DNA of 64,000 bases from Pengzhenrongella frigida (GCF_004168625.1 NZ_SDWW01000008.1:53449-117448); one strand, 5' to 3'. Positions 8,305-17,740 are shown, counted from the first letter of the stretch. Notes: generated from the sequence alone by a model not told the origin. A program made the numbers and translations.

Positions 8305-10260
8305 TTACGGCCGGACGACGTCCGCGTCACCGGAGATCCGGACGTCCTCGCCGTTCCCGCGGACGGTGTTGTCGATGAGGCGGACGCGTTCACCTGCGTC
8401 GATGCGCAGGCCGCCGGAGTTGCCGGCAACGACGTTGCGCTCGAGGAGAACGTCGGTCGGCACGCCGGAGGCATGCCCCTCGTCTCCCTCGTCGAACAGC
8501 AGATGAATGCCCCAGAAGCCGTCCGCCCGGTTTCCGCTGATGACGTTGTTGCGCACGACCGTCCCCGGCGCGTTCCGTAGCTCAATGCCGGCCCGCGCCG
8601 GTGCGGCCTGGCTACCGGTGATGACGTTGCGCTCGATCAGGGTGTCGGGCGTCCCGAGCATGACGATGATCCCCTCGCGGTTGCCGCTCAGGACGTTGTC
8701 GTGCAGCCAGTTGCCCGGGCCGGCGGCGTCGTGCTGGGTCGCCGATCCCCCCGTGTTGCCCAGGGCGATCCCGGCCGCCTGGCCCCCCGTGACGGCGTTG
8801 GAGCGAATCTCGTTGAGGTACTCGTCCTCACCGTGCAGGTCGATCGCATCGAGGACGACGCCGGTGATCGAGTTCCCGCTGACGAGGTTGTTGTGCGTGA
8901 AGTACTGGAGCAGGATCGCGTGCCTCAGGTGCGTCCCGTCGAATGTGTTGCCGACGACGGCGTTGTGACGGGAGTCGTCCTCGTAGGCGAAGCGGTCCTG
9001 GCCGGGCGCGCCCTGGATCGCTATCCCGTAGCCCGAGCCTCCGCCGCCGACACTCGTGGCGTCGCGAAAGTGGCTGTCGCGGACGACGACCTCCCGGCTC
9101 TTCTCGATGCGCACGCCGATGCGCTGGAACCGCTCGACGGTCACGCCCTGGACCAGGACGCGCTCACTGGACCGGGCACCCAGGTGTGCGAGGTAGATGC
9201 CGTAGGCCGGACCGCCGCCGGCGTCGTCGTCCCGCGAGTCGGTGCTGAACGGACCGTCGTAGGTCGACGAGACGGTGAGGTTCGCAACGACCACGTCGCG
9301 GATGCCGTAGCCGCGCAGGACCTTCCCGGAGCTGGTCTGCGGCGTCAGCGAGGAGCGCAGGATCGTGACCGCCGCGCCCGCTCCGCGTAGGTGCACCCCG
9401 CTCCGCAGGGCGATGTTGGTCGAGGAGTCGGCCGCCTCCGTCGTCATCAGGTCGAAGGTGCCGGCGGGCAGCACGACCTCGTCCCCCGGCTCCGCCGCCG
9501 CGATCGCCGCCCGCAGTGCGGCGGCGTCGTCCCCGGTCGACGGTGCCGGGTCCGCGCCGAAGTCGAGGACGTCGATGCTGCGACCGGTCATCGCGGCCGG
9601 GTCCGTGATCACGAACTGGTCGCCGTCGGGCCCGACCAGCCCGGGCTCGGTCCAGGCGACGGCATCCGGCGACGGTGCAGGCAGCAGGGCCGAAAGGTCG
9701 TCGACCACGGCCCCGCCGGGATGCGCAGGGTAGGCGCGCACCTCGGTGAGGCTGTTCCAGCCGGACAGCGTGTTCCCGTGCCCGATGTATCGAATGAAAC
9801 GCGCGTGGAGCCCGACGGCGACGGCTACCCCCAGCTCGACAGGCTCGAAGTTGAGGGTGGTTCCCGAGCTCACGCCGCCCTCGACGGCGACCGTCCACGA
9901 CTCGCCGTCGAGGGAGGTCTCGACGTCGAACAGGGAGGGACGCCGATCGCCCTGGTGCCACGCGATCCCGAGGTAGCCCACCGGCTGTGCGCTCCCCAGA
10001 TCGAGCTCGAGCCACGGGGGTGGGGCGGGGGCCTCGGTGAGTGCAGACCATCGTGTGCTGGGATCGCCGTCGACCGCGTTCTCGGGCACGTTGCCGTCGC
10101 TGCCCGAGGCGGTCACGGAGCTCACGATCAGGTGGTCGGGCGCCTGGGGAAGCCCTGCGGGAGCGGCCTGCGCGGCGACGTCGCCGCCCGCCCCCGGAAT
10201 GGTCGCCGCGAGCACGACTACCGCGAACCAGCGCAGTGCAACGATTCGATGGGGTTTCAT
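8305..10260 (-). CDS. Secreted F5/8-type (CBM32-like) plus right-handed beta-helix protein, probable polysaccharide-active enzyme
   Basis: 651 residues starting at the ATG that opens a signal peptide (MKPHRIVALRWFAVVVLAAT, cleavage near AQA-AP). Residues about 38-180 form a discoidin/F5-8C carbohydrate-binding domain (ENAVDGDPSTRWSA, LELDLGSAQPVGYLGI, ARFIRYIGHG). The rest has pectate-lyase/NosD-like beta-helix repeats, opening with DVLDFGADPAPSTGDDAAAL and continuing as many G-N-x-I/V rungs. This architecture is common in extracellular polysaccharide lyases and epimerases, but no specific catalytic set could be assigned. It lies downstream of the LacI gene and shares a 12-bp operator with the lyase operon, so it is probably the extracellular component of that system. 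Confidence 0.82.
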   Translation of the reverse strand: MKPHRIVALRWFAVVVLAATIPGAGGDVAAQAAPAGLPQAPDHLIVSSVTASGSDGNVPENAVDGDPSTRWSALTEAPAPPPWLELDLGSAQPVGYLGIAWHQGDRRPSLFDVETSLDGESWTVAVEGGVSSGTTLNFEPVELGVAVAVGLHARFIRYIGHGNTLSGWNSLTEVRAYPAHPGGAVVDDLSALLPAPSPDAVAWTEPGLVGPDGDQFVITDPAAMTGRSIDVLDFGADPAPSTGDDAAALRAAIAAAEPGDEVVLPAGTFDLMTTEAADSSTNIALRSGVHLRGAGAAVTILRSSLTPQTSSGKVLRGYGIRDVVVANLTVSSTYDGPFSTDSRDDDAGGGPAYGIYLAHLGARSSERVLVQGVTVERFQRIGVRIEKSREVVVRDSHFRDATSVGGGGSGYGIAIQGAPGQDRFAYEDDSRHNAVVGNTFDGTHLRHAILLQYFTHNNLVSGNSITGVVLDAIDLHGEDEYLNEIRSNAVTGGQAAGIALGNTGGSATQHDAAGPGNWLHDNVLSGNREGIIVMLGTPDTLIERNVITGSQAAPARAGIELRNAPGTVVRNNVISGNRADGFWGIHLLFDEGDEGHASGVPTDVLLERNVVAGNSGGLRIDAGERVRLIDNTVRGNGEDVRISGDADVVRP

Positions 10261-10411
10261 GACGTGACCATAGAAGGGGTCCGCGGCCGCCGTCAAGGGG
10301 CAGCATTGCCATCGCGATTCCGAACGTGGATGGACATCTTCGCAGGTCAGAGGCGCTACGAGAGGGCGCCAGTGCTCTCAAGGCGGCTGCAAGCGGCGAG
10401 GAACTCTGTGG

Positions 10412-10423
10412 TGCATCGTTACA
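10412..10423. promoter_or_regulatory. LacI-type operator upstream of the beta-helix gene
   Basis: TGCATCGTTACA is an exact copy of the 12-mer at 11725-11736 in the promoter of the lyase operon (the shared word extends to GGTGCATCGTTACA). Its imperfect palindrome around a central CG is typical of LacI/GalR sites. It lies 152 bp upstream of the beta-helix start, in the 248-bp gap after the lacI-type gene. Confidence 0.65.
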
Positions 10424-10508
10424 TCAAATCGCCCACTTGACCGGGACAGGCGAGGTCGTCGGGGCAGGGTTCAACCTCACCCCTGCGGCCGCGGGCTGCC
10501 GCGACGAC

Positions 10509-11561
10509 CTAGCGAGAAGGCGGCTTGGCCGTCGAGTCGCGGACGACGAGCTCGGGCCGCAGGAGCACGGACCGGCCGGACTCGGTCGGCGCCGCCCCAC
10601 TGTGGGAGGCGACCTCCGCCATCGCCAGGCGGGCCATCTGCGCGATGGGCTGGCGAACGGTGGTCAGCGGCGGGTCGTAGAGGTCGGCGAGCACGATGTC
10701 GTCGAATCCGACGACGGAGACGTCCCGTCCGACCCGCAGCCCAAGGTCCCGCAGCCCGCGGCACAGGCCGAGCGCCGTCATGTCGTTGACCGCCACCACC
10801 CCGGTGGGCCGGTCGTCGGTCGAGAACAGGTCGTGCGCTGCCCGGCGTCCGATCTCGGCGGCCTCGACGTCACCGAAGGGCGCGCCGTCGGAGGTCGGCC
10901 AGACGGCCATGTCCGCGACGTCGAGGCCGGCGGACTCGACCGCCGAGCAGAAGCCCTGAAAGCGCCCGGTCCGGTTCACCGAGCGCAACGAACCGGAGAC
11001 GAACGCGAGCTTGCGATGGCCGAGGCGGGTCAGGTGCGACGCGGCGAGGAAGCCGCCGACGTTGTTGTCGATGCTGATGCTCACCACGGAGGCGGGATCG
11101 TCGGGCTGGGTCGGGCGGTCGAAGGTGACCAGCTGCAGCCCGCGGTCGATCACGGGGGCGAGGTGCTGGAGCGAGGGCAACGAGGTGCACAGCACCACTC
11201 CGCGCACACCGTCGTCCCACAGGTCCTCGACGTACCGCCGCTCACGCTCCGGATCGCGTTCGCTGTTGCAGAGCAGCACGTTGTACCCGTCCGCGAGGGC
11301 GGCGTGCTCCAGCTCGCGGGCGAAGGCCCCCCAGAACGGGTTGCCCACCGACGGCACGATCAGTCCGACCGTGCGGGTGCGTCCCGTCCGTAGCTGCCTG
11401 GCCGCGCGATTGGGCCGGTACCCGAGCTGCTCGATCGCCGCGGTGACGCGTGCGCGGGTGGCCGGGAGCATCCGTTCCGACCGTCCGGTCAGCAGGTTCG
11501 AGACGGTGCTCGGCGAAACCCCGGCCGCCCGCGCGACCTGCTGGATGGTGACCGCTCCCAT
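10509..11561 (-). CDS. LacI-family repressor of the polysaccharide-lyase module
   Basis: 350 residues with the LacI N-terminal helix-turn-helix and hinge (TIQQVARAAGVSPSTVSNLL, residues about 5-24) and a sugar-binding-fold effector domain (GLIVPSVGNPFWGAFARE, later VVAVNDMTALGLC and VVGFDDIVLADLYDPPLTTV). It is divergent from the binding-protein gene at 11860 and upstream of the beta-helix gene. Identical 12-bp candidate operators occur in front of both, and a weaker one 54 bp upstream of its own start. It is expected to release DNA when an imported oligosaccharide or its product binds. Confidence 0.94.
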   Translation of the reverse strand: MGAVTIQQVARAAGVSPSTVSNLLTGRSERMLPATRARVTAAIEQLGYRPNRAARQLRTGRTRTVGLIVPSVGNPFWGAFARELEHAALADGYNVLLCNSERDPERERRYVEDLWDDGVRGVVLCTSLPSLQHLAPVIDRGLQLVTFDRPTQPDDPASVVSISIDNNVGGFLAASHLTRLGHRKLAFVSGSLRSVNRTGRFQGFCSAVESAGLDVADMAVWPTSDGAPFGDVEAAEIGRRAAHDLFSTDDRPTGVVAVNDMTALGLCRGLRDLGLRVGRDVSVVGFDDIVLADLYDPPLTTVRQPIAQMARLAMAEVASHSGAAPTESGRSVLLRPELVVRDSTAKPPSR

Positions 11562-11614
11562 GGTGCTTCCGCTCGATCGAGGTGGAACAGCAATCTATCG
11601 ATGTCTTGGCCGAG

Positions 11615-11736
11615 TATATCGATGCACCGCTGATGACGCCACCTTCGACAGTTCGGGATGGGGTTCGGGAGCGAGGGTGCTCAGGTTCAGGCTTGACGCC
11701 GTGATCCGCGGCACATAATGTCGGTGCATCGTTACA
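11615..11736 (+). promoter_or_regulatory. Promoter and LacI operators of the lyase/ABC operon
   Basis: TTGACG (11693-11698) is followed after 15 bp by CATAAT (11714-11719), or after 17 bp by TAATGT, a plausible sigma-70-type promoter. TGCATCGTTACA (11725-11736) lies over the expected start point, and a related TATATCGATGCA is at 11615-11626 nearer the repressor gene. The exact 12-mer recurs at 10412-10423. The spacing from promoter to start codon leaves a leader of about 130 nt in which no other structure was noticed. Confidence 0.65.
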
Positions 11737-11859
11737 CCAGCAGTCGTGCTCGATCATCGAAGCGGCCAGCCCTGGTGCCACCGGCAATGACGCCGACGTC
11801 GACAAGCTCGCGGCAGCGTCGCCACCAATCCCGACCACGTCCCGCGGATGGAGCACAGC

Positions 11860-13164
11860 ATGAGCACGAGGACCACGAGAGGGAAGACCGCCGCGATGAG
11901 CATCGCGGCCGCGCTCGCCCTGACCTTGACCGCCTGTGCCTCGGACAGCCAGGGCGCCACGACGACGACGGGGGGCGGCGAGGTCAGCGGCGAGGTCGCC
12001 CTGCTCACCCCCATCTACGAAGGCACCGAGGGGCAGCGCCTGCTCGAGGACGAGCTGCTGCCGCAGTTCTACGAGAAGTACCCGGACGTGAAGGTCACGG
12101 TCGACTACACCACCTACAACAAGCTCAACGAGAAGCTCACCACGTCGGTCGCCTCCGGCCTGATTCCGGACGTGATGATGATGGGCGTCGGCTGGGTGGA
12201 GGGGTTCGCCGAACGCGGGGTCCTCGCCGATCTCAGCGAGCGGGGCATCACGCCGGAGTCGCTCGAGGGCGACTACAGCGACGAGATCGTGCGCGCCGGC
12301 ATGTGGGACGGCGATGTCTACGCGGTGCCGATCATGCTCGACACCCGCTTCGGCGTGGCCCGGATGGACCTGCTCAGGGAGGCCGGCTACGACGCGCCGC
12401 CGACGAGCTGGGACGAGCTCCTCGAGATGTCCGAGGCCCTGACGATCCGGGCGGCGGACGGCACCCTCGAGCGCACGGGGTTCGACATCCTCTCGCTCGA
12501 CCCACGTCAGATGTTCGAGACGATGCTCTTCTCGGCCGGCGGCGACCTGTTCACCGAGGACCTCTCGGCACCGGCGTTCAACTCGGAGGCAGGCGTCGAC
12601 GCGCTCCAGTTCGTCGTCGACCTCGTCCACGAGAGCAAGGTCGAGGACATCGGCTTCTCGTCCGCCAACGCCGACGTCAACCCGCTGATCAGCGGCCGCG
12701 CAGCCATGGCGATCACGCACAACAGCCTGTGGACCCAGACGGAGGAGGCTGCGCCCGAGCTCCTCGACCAGCTCGAGCCGTTCGTGATCCAGGGCGAGGC
12801 GCCGGGGATGTTCTTCGGCGGGACGCTGGCCACGATGGCCAAGAGCTCCAAGAACCCCGCCGCAGCGCAGGCCTTGCTCGAGTTCCTGGCCAGTCCCGGC
12901 CCCGCCCTCGCGGCGAACGAGCAGCGCGGAAACGTGCCGGCGCTGACGGAGCTGCTCGACAGCGACTACGTCAAGGGCAACCGCCTCGTGCAGTTCGCGA
13001 TGGAGAACCTCGACTCCGCCAAGCGCGAGGGTGGTCCGTCCCAGTGGCTCGAGATCCGCGCCGAGATCAAGCCCGCCGTCGAAGCGGCCCTCCTTCGGCA
13101 GAAGACACCCCAGGAGGCCCTTGACGATCTCGCGGCCACCGCCAAGACCGCGATGGACCGCTGA
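11860..13164 (+). CDS. Carbohydrate ABC transporter substrate-binding lipoprotein
   Basis: 434 residues, an extracellular solute-binding protein of the family 1 (MalE/UgpB-like) class. The signal peptide ends in a lipobox (LTLTAC). Typical signatures follow: PDVMMMGVGWVEGFAERGVL and later YAVPIMLDTRFGVARMDLL. The ATG at 11860 is chosen over the in-frame ATG at 11848 because GGAG lies 6 bp upstream of it and nothing comparable precedes the earlier one. It leads the lyase operon and captures oligosaccharides for the permeases that follow. No ATPase gene is present in the operon; a shared MsiK-type ATPase elsewhere is likely, as usual for this class in actinobacteria. Confidence 0.93.
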   Translation: MSTRTTRGKTAAMSIAAALALTLTACASDSQGATTTTGGGEVSGEVALLTPIYEGTEGQRLLEDELLPQFYEKYPDVKVTVDYTTYNKLNEKLTTSVASGLIPDVMMMGVGWVEGFAERGVLADLSERGITPESLEGDYSDEIVRAGMWDGDVYAVPIMLDTRFGVARMDLLREAGYDAPPTSWDELLEMSEALTIRAADGTLERTGFDILSLDPRQMFETMLFSAGGDLFTEDLSAPAFNSEAGVDALQFVVDLVHESKVEDIGFSSANADVNPLISGRAAMAITHNSLWTQTEEAAPELLDQLEPFVIQGEAPGMFFGGTLATMAKSSKNPAAAQALLEFLASPGPALAANEQRGNVPALTELLDSDYVKGNRLVQFAMENLDSAKREGGPSQWLEIRAEIKPAVEAALLRQKTPQEALDDLAATAKTAMDR

Positions 13165-13206
13165 CGATGGGCTACCGACGCTCCCTGACCCGGGGAGGTG
13201 ACCCGC

Positions 13207-14169
13207 GTGACTGACCTCCGGGCGGCGCCGAGCAACGCGTCGCGCACGTCGGACCGGGCGGCGGTGCCCCGGGCCCTGCGGTCGGCAGCACCCCGGCAGT
13301 CTCGATCCGGCCGGAAGATGCGCCGAGCCGGCTGGTTGATGGTCGCTCCGTCGATCGCCCACATCGGGCTGTGGACCGCCATCCCGGTGATCGCCACCTT
13401 CGCGCTCAGCCTGACCGACTACAACGTCTTCAGCGCCCCGCGGTGGATCGGGCTCGAGAACTACGTCGAGATCTGGGGCGACCCGACGTTCCGCAAGGCG
13501 ACCTGGAACACCGTCGTGTACACCTTCTGGACCGTGCCCGTCTCGATGGCCATCGCGGTGGTCATCGCGGTGGCGCTCAACCAGAAGCTGAAGCTCCAGA
13601 ACTGGTACCGGGCGGCCTTCTTCCTCCCCCAGGTCACGGCCACCGTGGCCATCGCGATGGTCTGGCTGTGGATCTACAACCCGCAGCAGGGCCTGCTCAA
13701 CGCGGCACTGGCTGTCGTCGGCATCCCCGGTCAGGCCTGGTTGGCCGATCCGGACTGGGCGCTGTGGGGGGTCATCCTCGTGGGGGTCTGGCAGGGAATC
13801 GGCATCAAGATGCTCATCTACATCGCCGCCCTGCAGAACATCGACGAGAGCCTCTACGAGGCGGCCTCGATCGATGGGGCCTCGGCCGTGCGGAAGTTCT
13901 TCTCGATCACGTTGCCGATGCTCAAGCCCGCCACGTTCTTCGTCTTCGTGATCTCGATCATCGGCGCGTTCCAGGTCTTCGACCAGGTCTACGTCCTCAC
14001 CGACGGCGGACCAGCGAACTCCACCACGATGATGACCTACGAGGTCTACCGCTCCGCCTTCCAGAACTTCCGGATGGGGATGGCCTCCGCGCAGTCGGTG
14101 CTGCTGTTCGCGTTCCTGCTGGTGGTCACGCTGGTCAGCCGCCGGGCAACTCGGAGTGATGCCGAGTGA
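13207..14169 (+). CDS. Carbohydrate ABC transporter permease, MalF-like
   Basis: 320 residues with six or so membrane segments and the permease EAA loop (YEAASIDGASAVRKFFSITLP). A basic cytoplasmic N-terminal extension of about 40 residues precedes the first helix. The GTG at 13207 is preferred: GGGGAGG lies 8 bp upstream of it, whereas the in-frame GTG at 13198 would overlap that ribosome-binding site. The stop overlaps the next start (GTGA). It pairs with the following MalG-like permease. Confidence 0.93.
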   Translation: MTDLRAAPSNASRTSDRAAVPRALRSAAPRQSRSGRKMRRAGWLMVAPSIAHIGLWTAIPVIATFALSLTDYNVFSAPRWIGLENYVEIWGDPTFRKATWNTVVYTFWTVPVSMAIAVVIAVALNQKLKLQNWYRAAFFLPQVTATVAIAMVWLWIYNPQQGLLNAALAVVGIPGQAWLADPDWALWGVILVGVWQGIGIKMLIYIAALQNIDESLYEAASIDGASAVRKFFSITLPMLKPATFFVFVISIIGAFQVFDQVYVLTDGGPANSTTMMTYEVYRSAFQNFRMGMASAQSVLLFAFLLVVTLVSRRATRSDAE

Positions 14170-15110
14170 CCGCCACCACGGCCCGCGCCGCCATGACGGC
14201 AGCAGACCGGGCGGCGAACCCGCGCACGCGCCGGGCCCGGATGCGGAAGAAGAAGAGCTGGCAGAGCCGCGCGATCCTCAACCTCCTCCTGGGCATCGGT
14301 GCCCTGACGATGATCGTGCCGTTCCTGTGGATGGTCGTCACGTCGCTCAAGTCGCCGGCAGAGCTGGCGCAGTTCCCGCCGACCCTGTGGCCGCAGGAGT
14401 GGCGCTGGAGCAACTACTCCGAAGCGCTCCGCGCCGCCCCGTTCCATCTCTACTTCCGCAACAGCCTTCTCATCTCGGTCGGTCACACCGTCATGACCCT
14501 GACCCTCGCGTCGATGGCCGGCTACGCGCTCGCGCGGATCCCGTTCAAGGGGCGGGAGCTGATCTTCATGAGCTTCGTCGCGATGCTCATGATCCCGACC
14601 TACACCAAGATCGTGCCGCAGTTCCTCATCGTGAAGTTCATGCCGCTGTTCGGCGGCAACGACCTTCTCGGCCAGGGGGGCATCGGCTGGCTCAACTCGT
14701 GGTGGGCGCTGATCATCCCTGGCGGGCTGAGCGCGTCGGCGATCTTCCTGTTCCGCCAGTTCTACCTGTCACTGCCCAAGGAGCTGGAGGAAGCCGCCCG
14801 CCTCGACGGACTCGGAGAGTTCCGCATCTTCGCCCAGATCTACACGCCGCTGATCAAGCCGGCGGTGGCCACGGTCGGGCTCCTGACCTTTCAGGAGAGC
14901 TGGAACAACTTCCTGTGGCCGCTCCTGGTCACCACCCGCGACGACCTGCGCGTCATCCAGGTCGGCCTGGCCGTCTTCCAACAGCTCGAGAGCACGTCCT
15001 GGCACTACCTCATGGCGGGTACCACGTTGGCCACTATCCCGATGGTGCTGCTCTTCCTGTTCTGCCAGAGGTACTTCGTCGAGGGCTTCACCCATGCCGG
15101 GATCAAGTAG
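14166..15110 (+). CDS. Carbohydrate ABC transporter permease, MalG-like
   Basis: 314 residues. The EAA motif is LPKELEEAARLDGLGEFRIF, and the protein ends with the FVEGFTHAGIK tail typical of MalG/UgpE-class permeases. A highly basic N-terminal stretch (RTRRARMRKKK) precedes the first membrane helix. The GTG start overlaps the upstream stop by 4 bp. It completes the importer of the lyase module, lacking only an ATPase gene. Confidence 0.93.
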   Translation: MTATTARAAMTAADRAANPRTRRARMRKKKSWQSRAILNLLLGIGALTMIVPFLWMVVTSLKSPAELAQFPPTLWPQEWRWSNYSEALRAAPFHLYFRNSLLISVGHTVMTLTLASMAGYALARIPFKGRELIFMSFVAMLMIPTYTKIVPQFLIVKFMPLFGGNDLLGQGGIGWLNSWWALIIPGGLSASAIFLFRQFYLSLPKELEEAARLDGLGEFRIFAQIYTPLIKPAVATVGLLTFQESWNNFLWPLLVTTRDDLRVIQVGLAVFQQLESTSWHYLMAGTTLATIPMVLLFLFCQRYFVEGFTHAGIK

Positions 15111-15155
15111 CTCCGGCTCCACCGCTCATCCGCCCGACCAGCCAAGGGAACCCCC

Positions 15156-15920
15156 ATGCAGATCGACCTGAATGGCCGCCGCGCTCTCGTCACCGGCGCG
15201 GGCAGCGGTATCGGTGCCGCGATCGCCCGCGCTCTCGGCGCCAGCGGCGCCGATGTCGCCGTGCACTACGCGAACAGCAAGACCGGGGCCGACGACGTCG
15301 TCGACGAGCTGACGGGTCTGGGGCGGCGCGCCGTCGCAATCGGTGGCGACCTGACGGACCCGGCCCAGGCGTCCGCGACCGTTGCCGCGGCGGTCGCGCA
15401 TCTCGGTGGTCTCGACATCCTCGTGACCAATGCCGGTCACCTCGTGGGACGCGCCACCGTCGCCGAGATGTCCGACGCGCACTGGGCCCAGGTCATGGCG
15501 GTGAACGTGTCCAGCACGTTCTTCGTCACCCGCGCCGCCGTTCCCCATCTGACCGACTCCCCCGCCGGCCGGGTCGTCCTGATGTCCTCCCTCGCGGCCG
15601 AGAACGGCGGCGGGGCCGGGTCGGTCGCCTACGCCGCGGCCAAGGCGGCCATCGTCGGCTTCGGCCGTGGCCTGGCCAAGGAGCTCGCCGGCGCGGGCGT
15701 GACGGTCAACGCGCTCGCCCCCGGCTTCATCGGCGACACCGCGTTCCACAACACCTTCACCCCGGCACAGGCCCAGCAGGGCATCGTGTCGGGCATCCCG
15801 CTCCAACGCGCCGGCACGGTCGACGACGTCGCCGGGGTGTCGGTCTTCCTGGCCTCCGGCCTGTCGTCCTACGTCACGGGTCAGGTCATCGACATCAACG
15901 GGGGGATGAACTTCCGGTGA
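15156..15920 (+). CDS. SDR-family oxidoreductase
   Basis: 254 residues, a classical short-chain dehydrogenase. It has the nucleotide-binding TGAGSGIG (about 13-20), NAG (92-94), and the catalytic Ser144/145, Tyr159 and Lys163 (YAAAK). An ATG start has GGGAAC upstream. It sits between the importer and two lyases, and its stop overlaps the first lyase start (GTGA). In alginate and related uronate pathways an SDR reduces the 4-deoxy-5-hexosulose uronate released by exolytic lyases. That role is inferred from position only; 3-oxoacyl reductase-like or sugar-alcohol activities cannot be excluded. Confidence 0.88.
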   Translation: MQIDLNGRRALVTGAGSGIGAAIARALGASGADVAVHYANSKTGADDVVDELTGLGRRAVAIGGDLTDPAQASATVAAAVAHLGGLDILVTNAGHLVGRATVAEMSDAHWAQVMAVNVSSTFFVTRAAVPHLTDSPAGRVVLMSSLAAENGGGAGSVAYAAAKAAIVGFGRGLAKELAGAGVTVNALAPGFIGDTAFHNTFTPAQAQQGIVSGIPLQRAGTVDDVAGVSVFLASGLSSYVTGQVIDINGGMNFR

Positions 15921-17740
15921 GCACGATCCGGGCGGCCCGGGCCGGATGGTGGCACGACTACGTGTGCCCGACCCACGGCACCGAGCTCGATCCTCCTGAG
16001 CGCGATGCCTACCCCTGCCGGCACGGCTGCCGGTTCACCGGCGAGCCCTATGCCGCCGCCTGGCTCGTGCTCGAGCACCAGGCCGCGGCACGTGGCGCCC
16101 GGCTGCGTGCCCGCCGACACCTCACGGTGGGGTCGGCGTCCGACCGGGAGCAGGCGACCGAGACGGTGCGGGACTTCGCCGCCTACTACCGCGAGGTCTC
16201 CGCGGGTGGCTGGAGCGAGCACAGCGAGGCCTGGATGCTCCAGGGCAAGCTGTTCTCCCAGGCGTTGACCGAGGCCATCTGGGCGGTCCAGATCGCCGAC
16301 GCCGTGACCTGCCTCGCGCTCGACGAGGTCGCCCGGAACGCCCTCGGCGAGGACGTCGGCGTCATGCTCGGCGGGCTGCTGGACACCGTGAGCGCAGCGC
16401 GGCAGATCCTCGTCGTGGATCGCTCGGAACCCGCGAGCAACTACACCGCCTGGCTCGACGCCGCCGGCGGATCTCTCAGCCGTGCGCTCGTCGCGCTCGG
16501 CCGGCCGGGCGACGTGACCGCCTGGGTCGACCGCACGCTCGAGCACCTGTCGCTGGCCGTGCTGGCGGACGGCTGGGAATGGGAGGGCTCCACCTACTAC
16601 CACCTGTTCGTCCTGCGGGCCTCCCTGCTCAACCTCCGCGGCACCGACCCGGCCGCCCTCCCGCAGGACGCCGTCGAGCGCCTGGCGGCCATGGTCGGGG
16701 TCCTCGCCAGCCTGGCCGCACCCGACGGTGCGCTGCCCGTGCTGCACGACGGGCCGTACGACCGGACCGGCATGGACCTCGAGGTGCTCGAGGTCTGCGT
16801 CCTCGCCGGGCAGCTCTGGCGCACGACCGGCCTGTCGACGGTCGAGGCCCAGGTGCGCCTTCGCCTCGGCGAGAAGGACGACGGCCTGGAGGATCTCCTC
16901 GGGGGATGGTTCGCGGGCTCACCCCTGCCCGGCCTGACGCCGGCCCGCGCGTCCATCCACTTCGACCAGGCCGGCTACGTCGTGCTGCGCGACCCGGACG
17001 ACTCCTGGCAGGCGGTGCTCGACGCCGGGCCGCACGGGGGCTCGCACGGGCATCTCGACAAGCTCGGCCTGTACCTCTACGGCGACGGCGTGGCCTGGCA
17101 ACCGGCCCCGGGCGTGCCCCCGTACGCCAGCCCCCTGCGACACGGGTACTACGCCCGCACGCTCGCGCACCCCACGGTGCGCGTCGATGGTGCCGACCAG
17201 GACCCCACCACTGGCGTCGTCGAGTCGTGGCAGCCGCGGGCGAGCGCCGACCACCCGGGGCCCCACGTGGTCGCCCGGGCGGACGAGGCCATCGCCGGCG
17301 TCACCCTCTCCCGCGAGCTCCTCATGACCTCCCGGTATCTCCTCGATGTCGTGCGTGCGGTCGTCACCGACGGCCAGACCCGGGAGATCACCCTCGCGCT
17401 GCGGCCGGCCGTGCCGATGGCGATCACGGCCGCGGACGGAGGTTGGCGCTCGACCTGGTCCGGCCCGCCCGGGCGCGCGTTGCACGGGGTGCACCGCACC
17501 TCAGCGCCGGCCATCCTCGCGCTGGTCCCGGGCCGGGGCACCTCCGACGATCCCGCCGTGGTCCTTCCTGTCGGCGACTGGACGGCGCACGCGAGGGACG
17601 TCACGTTCGTCTCGGCCTACGCGCCGGGCGAGAGCGCGGTCGTGACCGGCATCGACCTGGTGGGGGCCGACGGCGTCGTCGCAGCCGTGCGCGTCCACCT
17701 CGCCACCGGCCTGACGATCGAGCACGAGGTCGGCCGGTGA
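15917..17740 (+). CDS. Heparinase II/III-family polysaccharide lyase (first copy)
   Basis: 607 residues from a GTG overlapping the SDR stop. No signal peptide is visible, so it probably acts in the cytoplasm on imported oligosaccharides. An N-terminal alpha/alpha-toroid-like part (for example WEWEGSTYYHLFVLRASLL) is followed by the beta-sandwich core signature AGPHGGSHGHLDKLGLYLYG (about 374-393), the hallmark of heparinase II/III, PL12/15/17/21-type enzymes. Near the N terminus, CPTHG and CRHGC give a Cys/His-rich patch that could bind a metal. It is probably an oligouronate exolyase. The exact polymer (alginate, glycosaminoglycan or other) is not determined. Confidence 0.85.
   Translation: MSTIRAARAGWWHDYVCPTHGTELDPPERDAYPCRHGCRFTGEPYAAAWLVLEHQAAARGARLRARRHLTVGSASDREQATETVRDFAAYYREVSAGGWSEHSEAWMLQGKLFSQALTEAIWAVQIADAVTCLALDEVARNALGEDVGVMLGGLLDTVSAARQILVVDRSEPASNYTAWLDAAGGSLSRALVALGRPGDVTAWVDRTLEHLSLAVLADGWEWEGSTYYHLFVLRASLLNLRGTDPAALPQDAVERLAAMVGVLASLAAPDGALPVLHDGPYDRTGMDLEVLEVCVLAGQLWRTTGLSTVEAQVRLRLGEKDDGLEDLLGGWFAGSPLPGLTPARASIHFDQAGYVVLRDPDDSWQAVLDAGPHGGSHGHLDKLGLYLYGDGVAWQPAPGVPPYASPLRHGYYARTLAHPTVRVDGADQDPTTGVVESWQPRASADHPGPHVVARADEAIAGVTLSRELLMTSRYLLDVVRAVVTDGQTREITLALRPAVPMAITAADGGWRSTWSGPPGRALHGVHRTSAPAILALVPGRGTSDDPAVVLPVGDWTAHARDVTFVSAYAPGESAVVTGIDLVGADGVVAAVRVHLATGLTIEHEVGR

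Noticed and set aside
16579..17736. Frame that could extend the second heparinase-type lyase by hundreds of residues upstream
   Set aside because: The extension is the alternative frame of the first lyase. The GTG at 17737 overlaps that gene's stop as in the rest of the operon.
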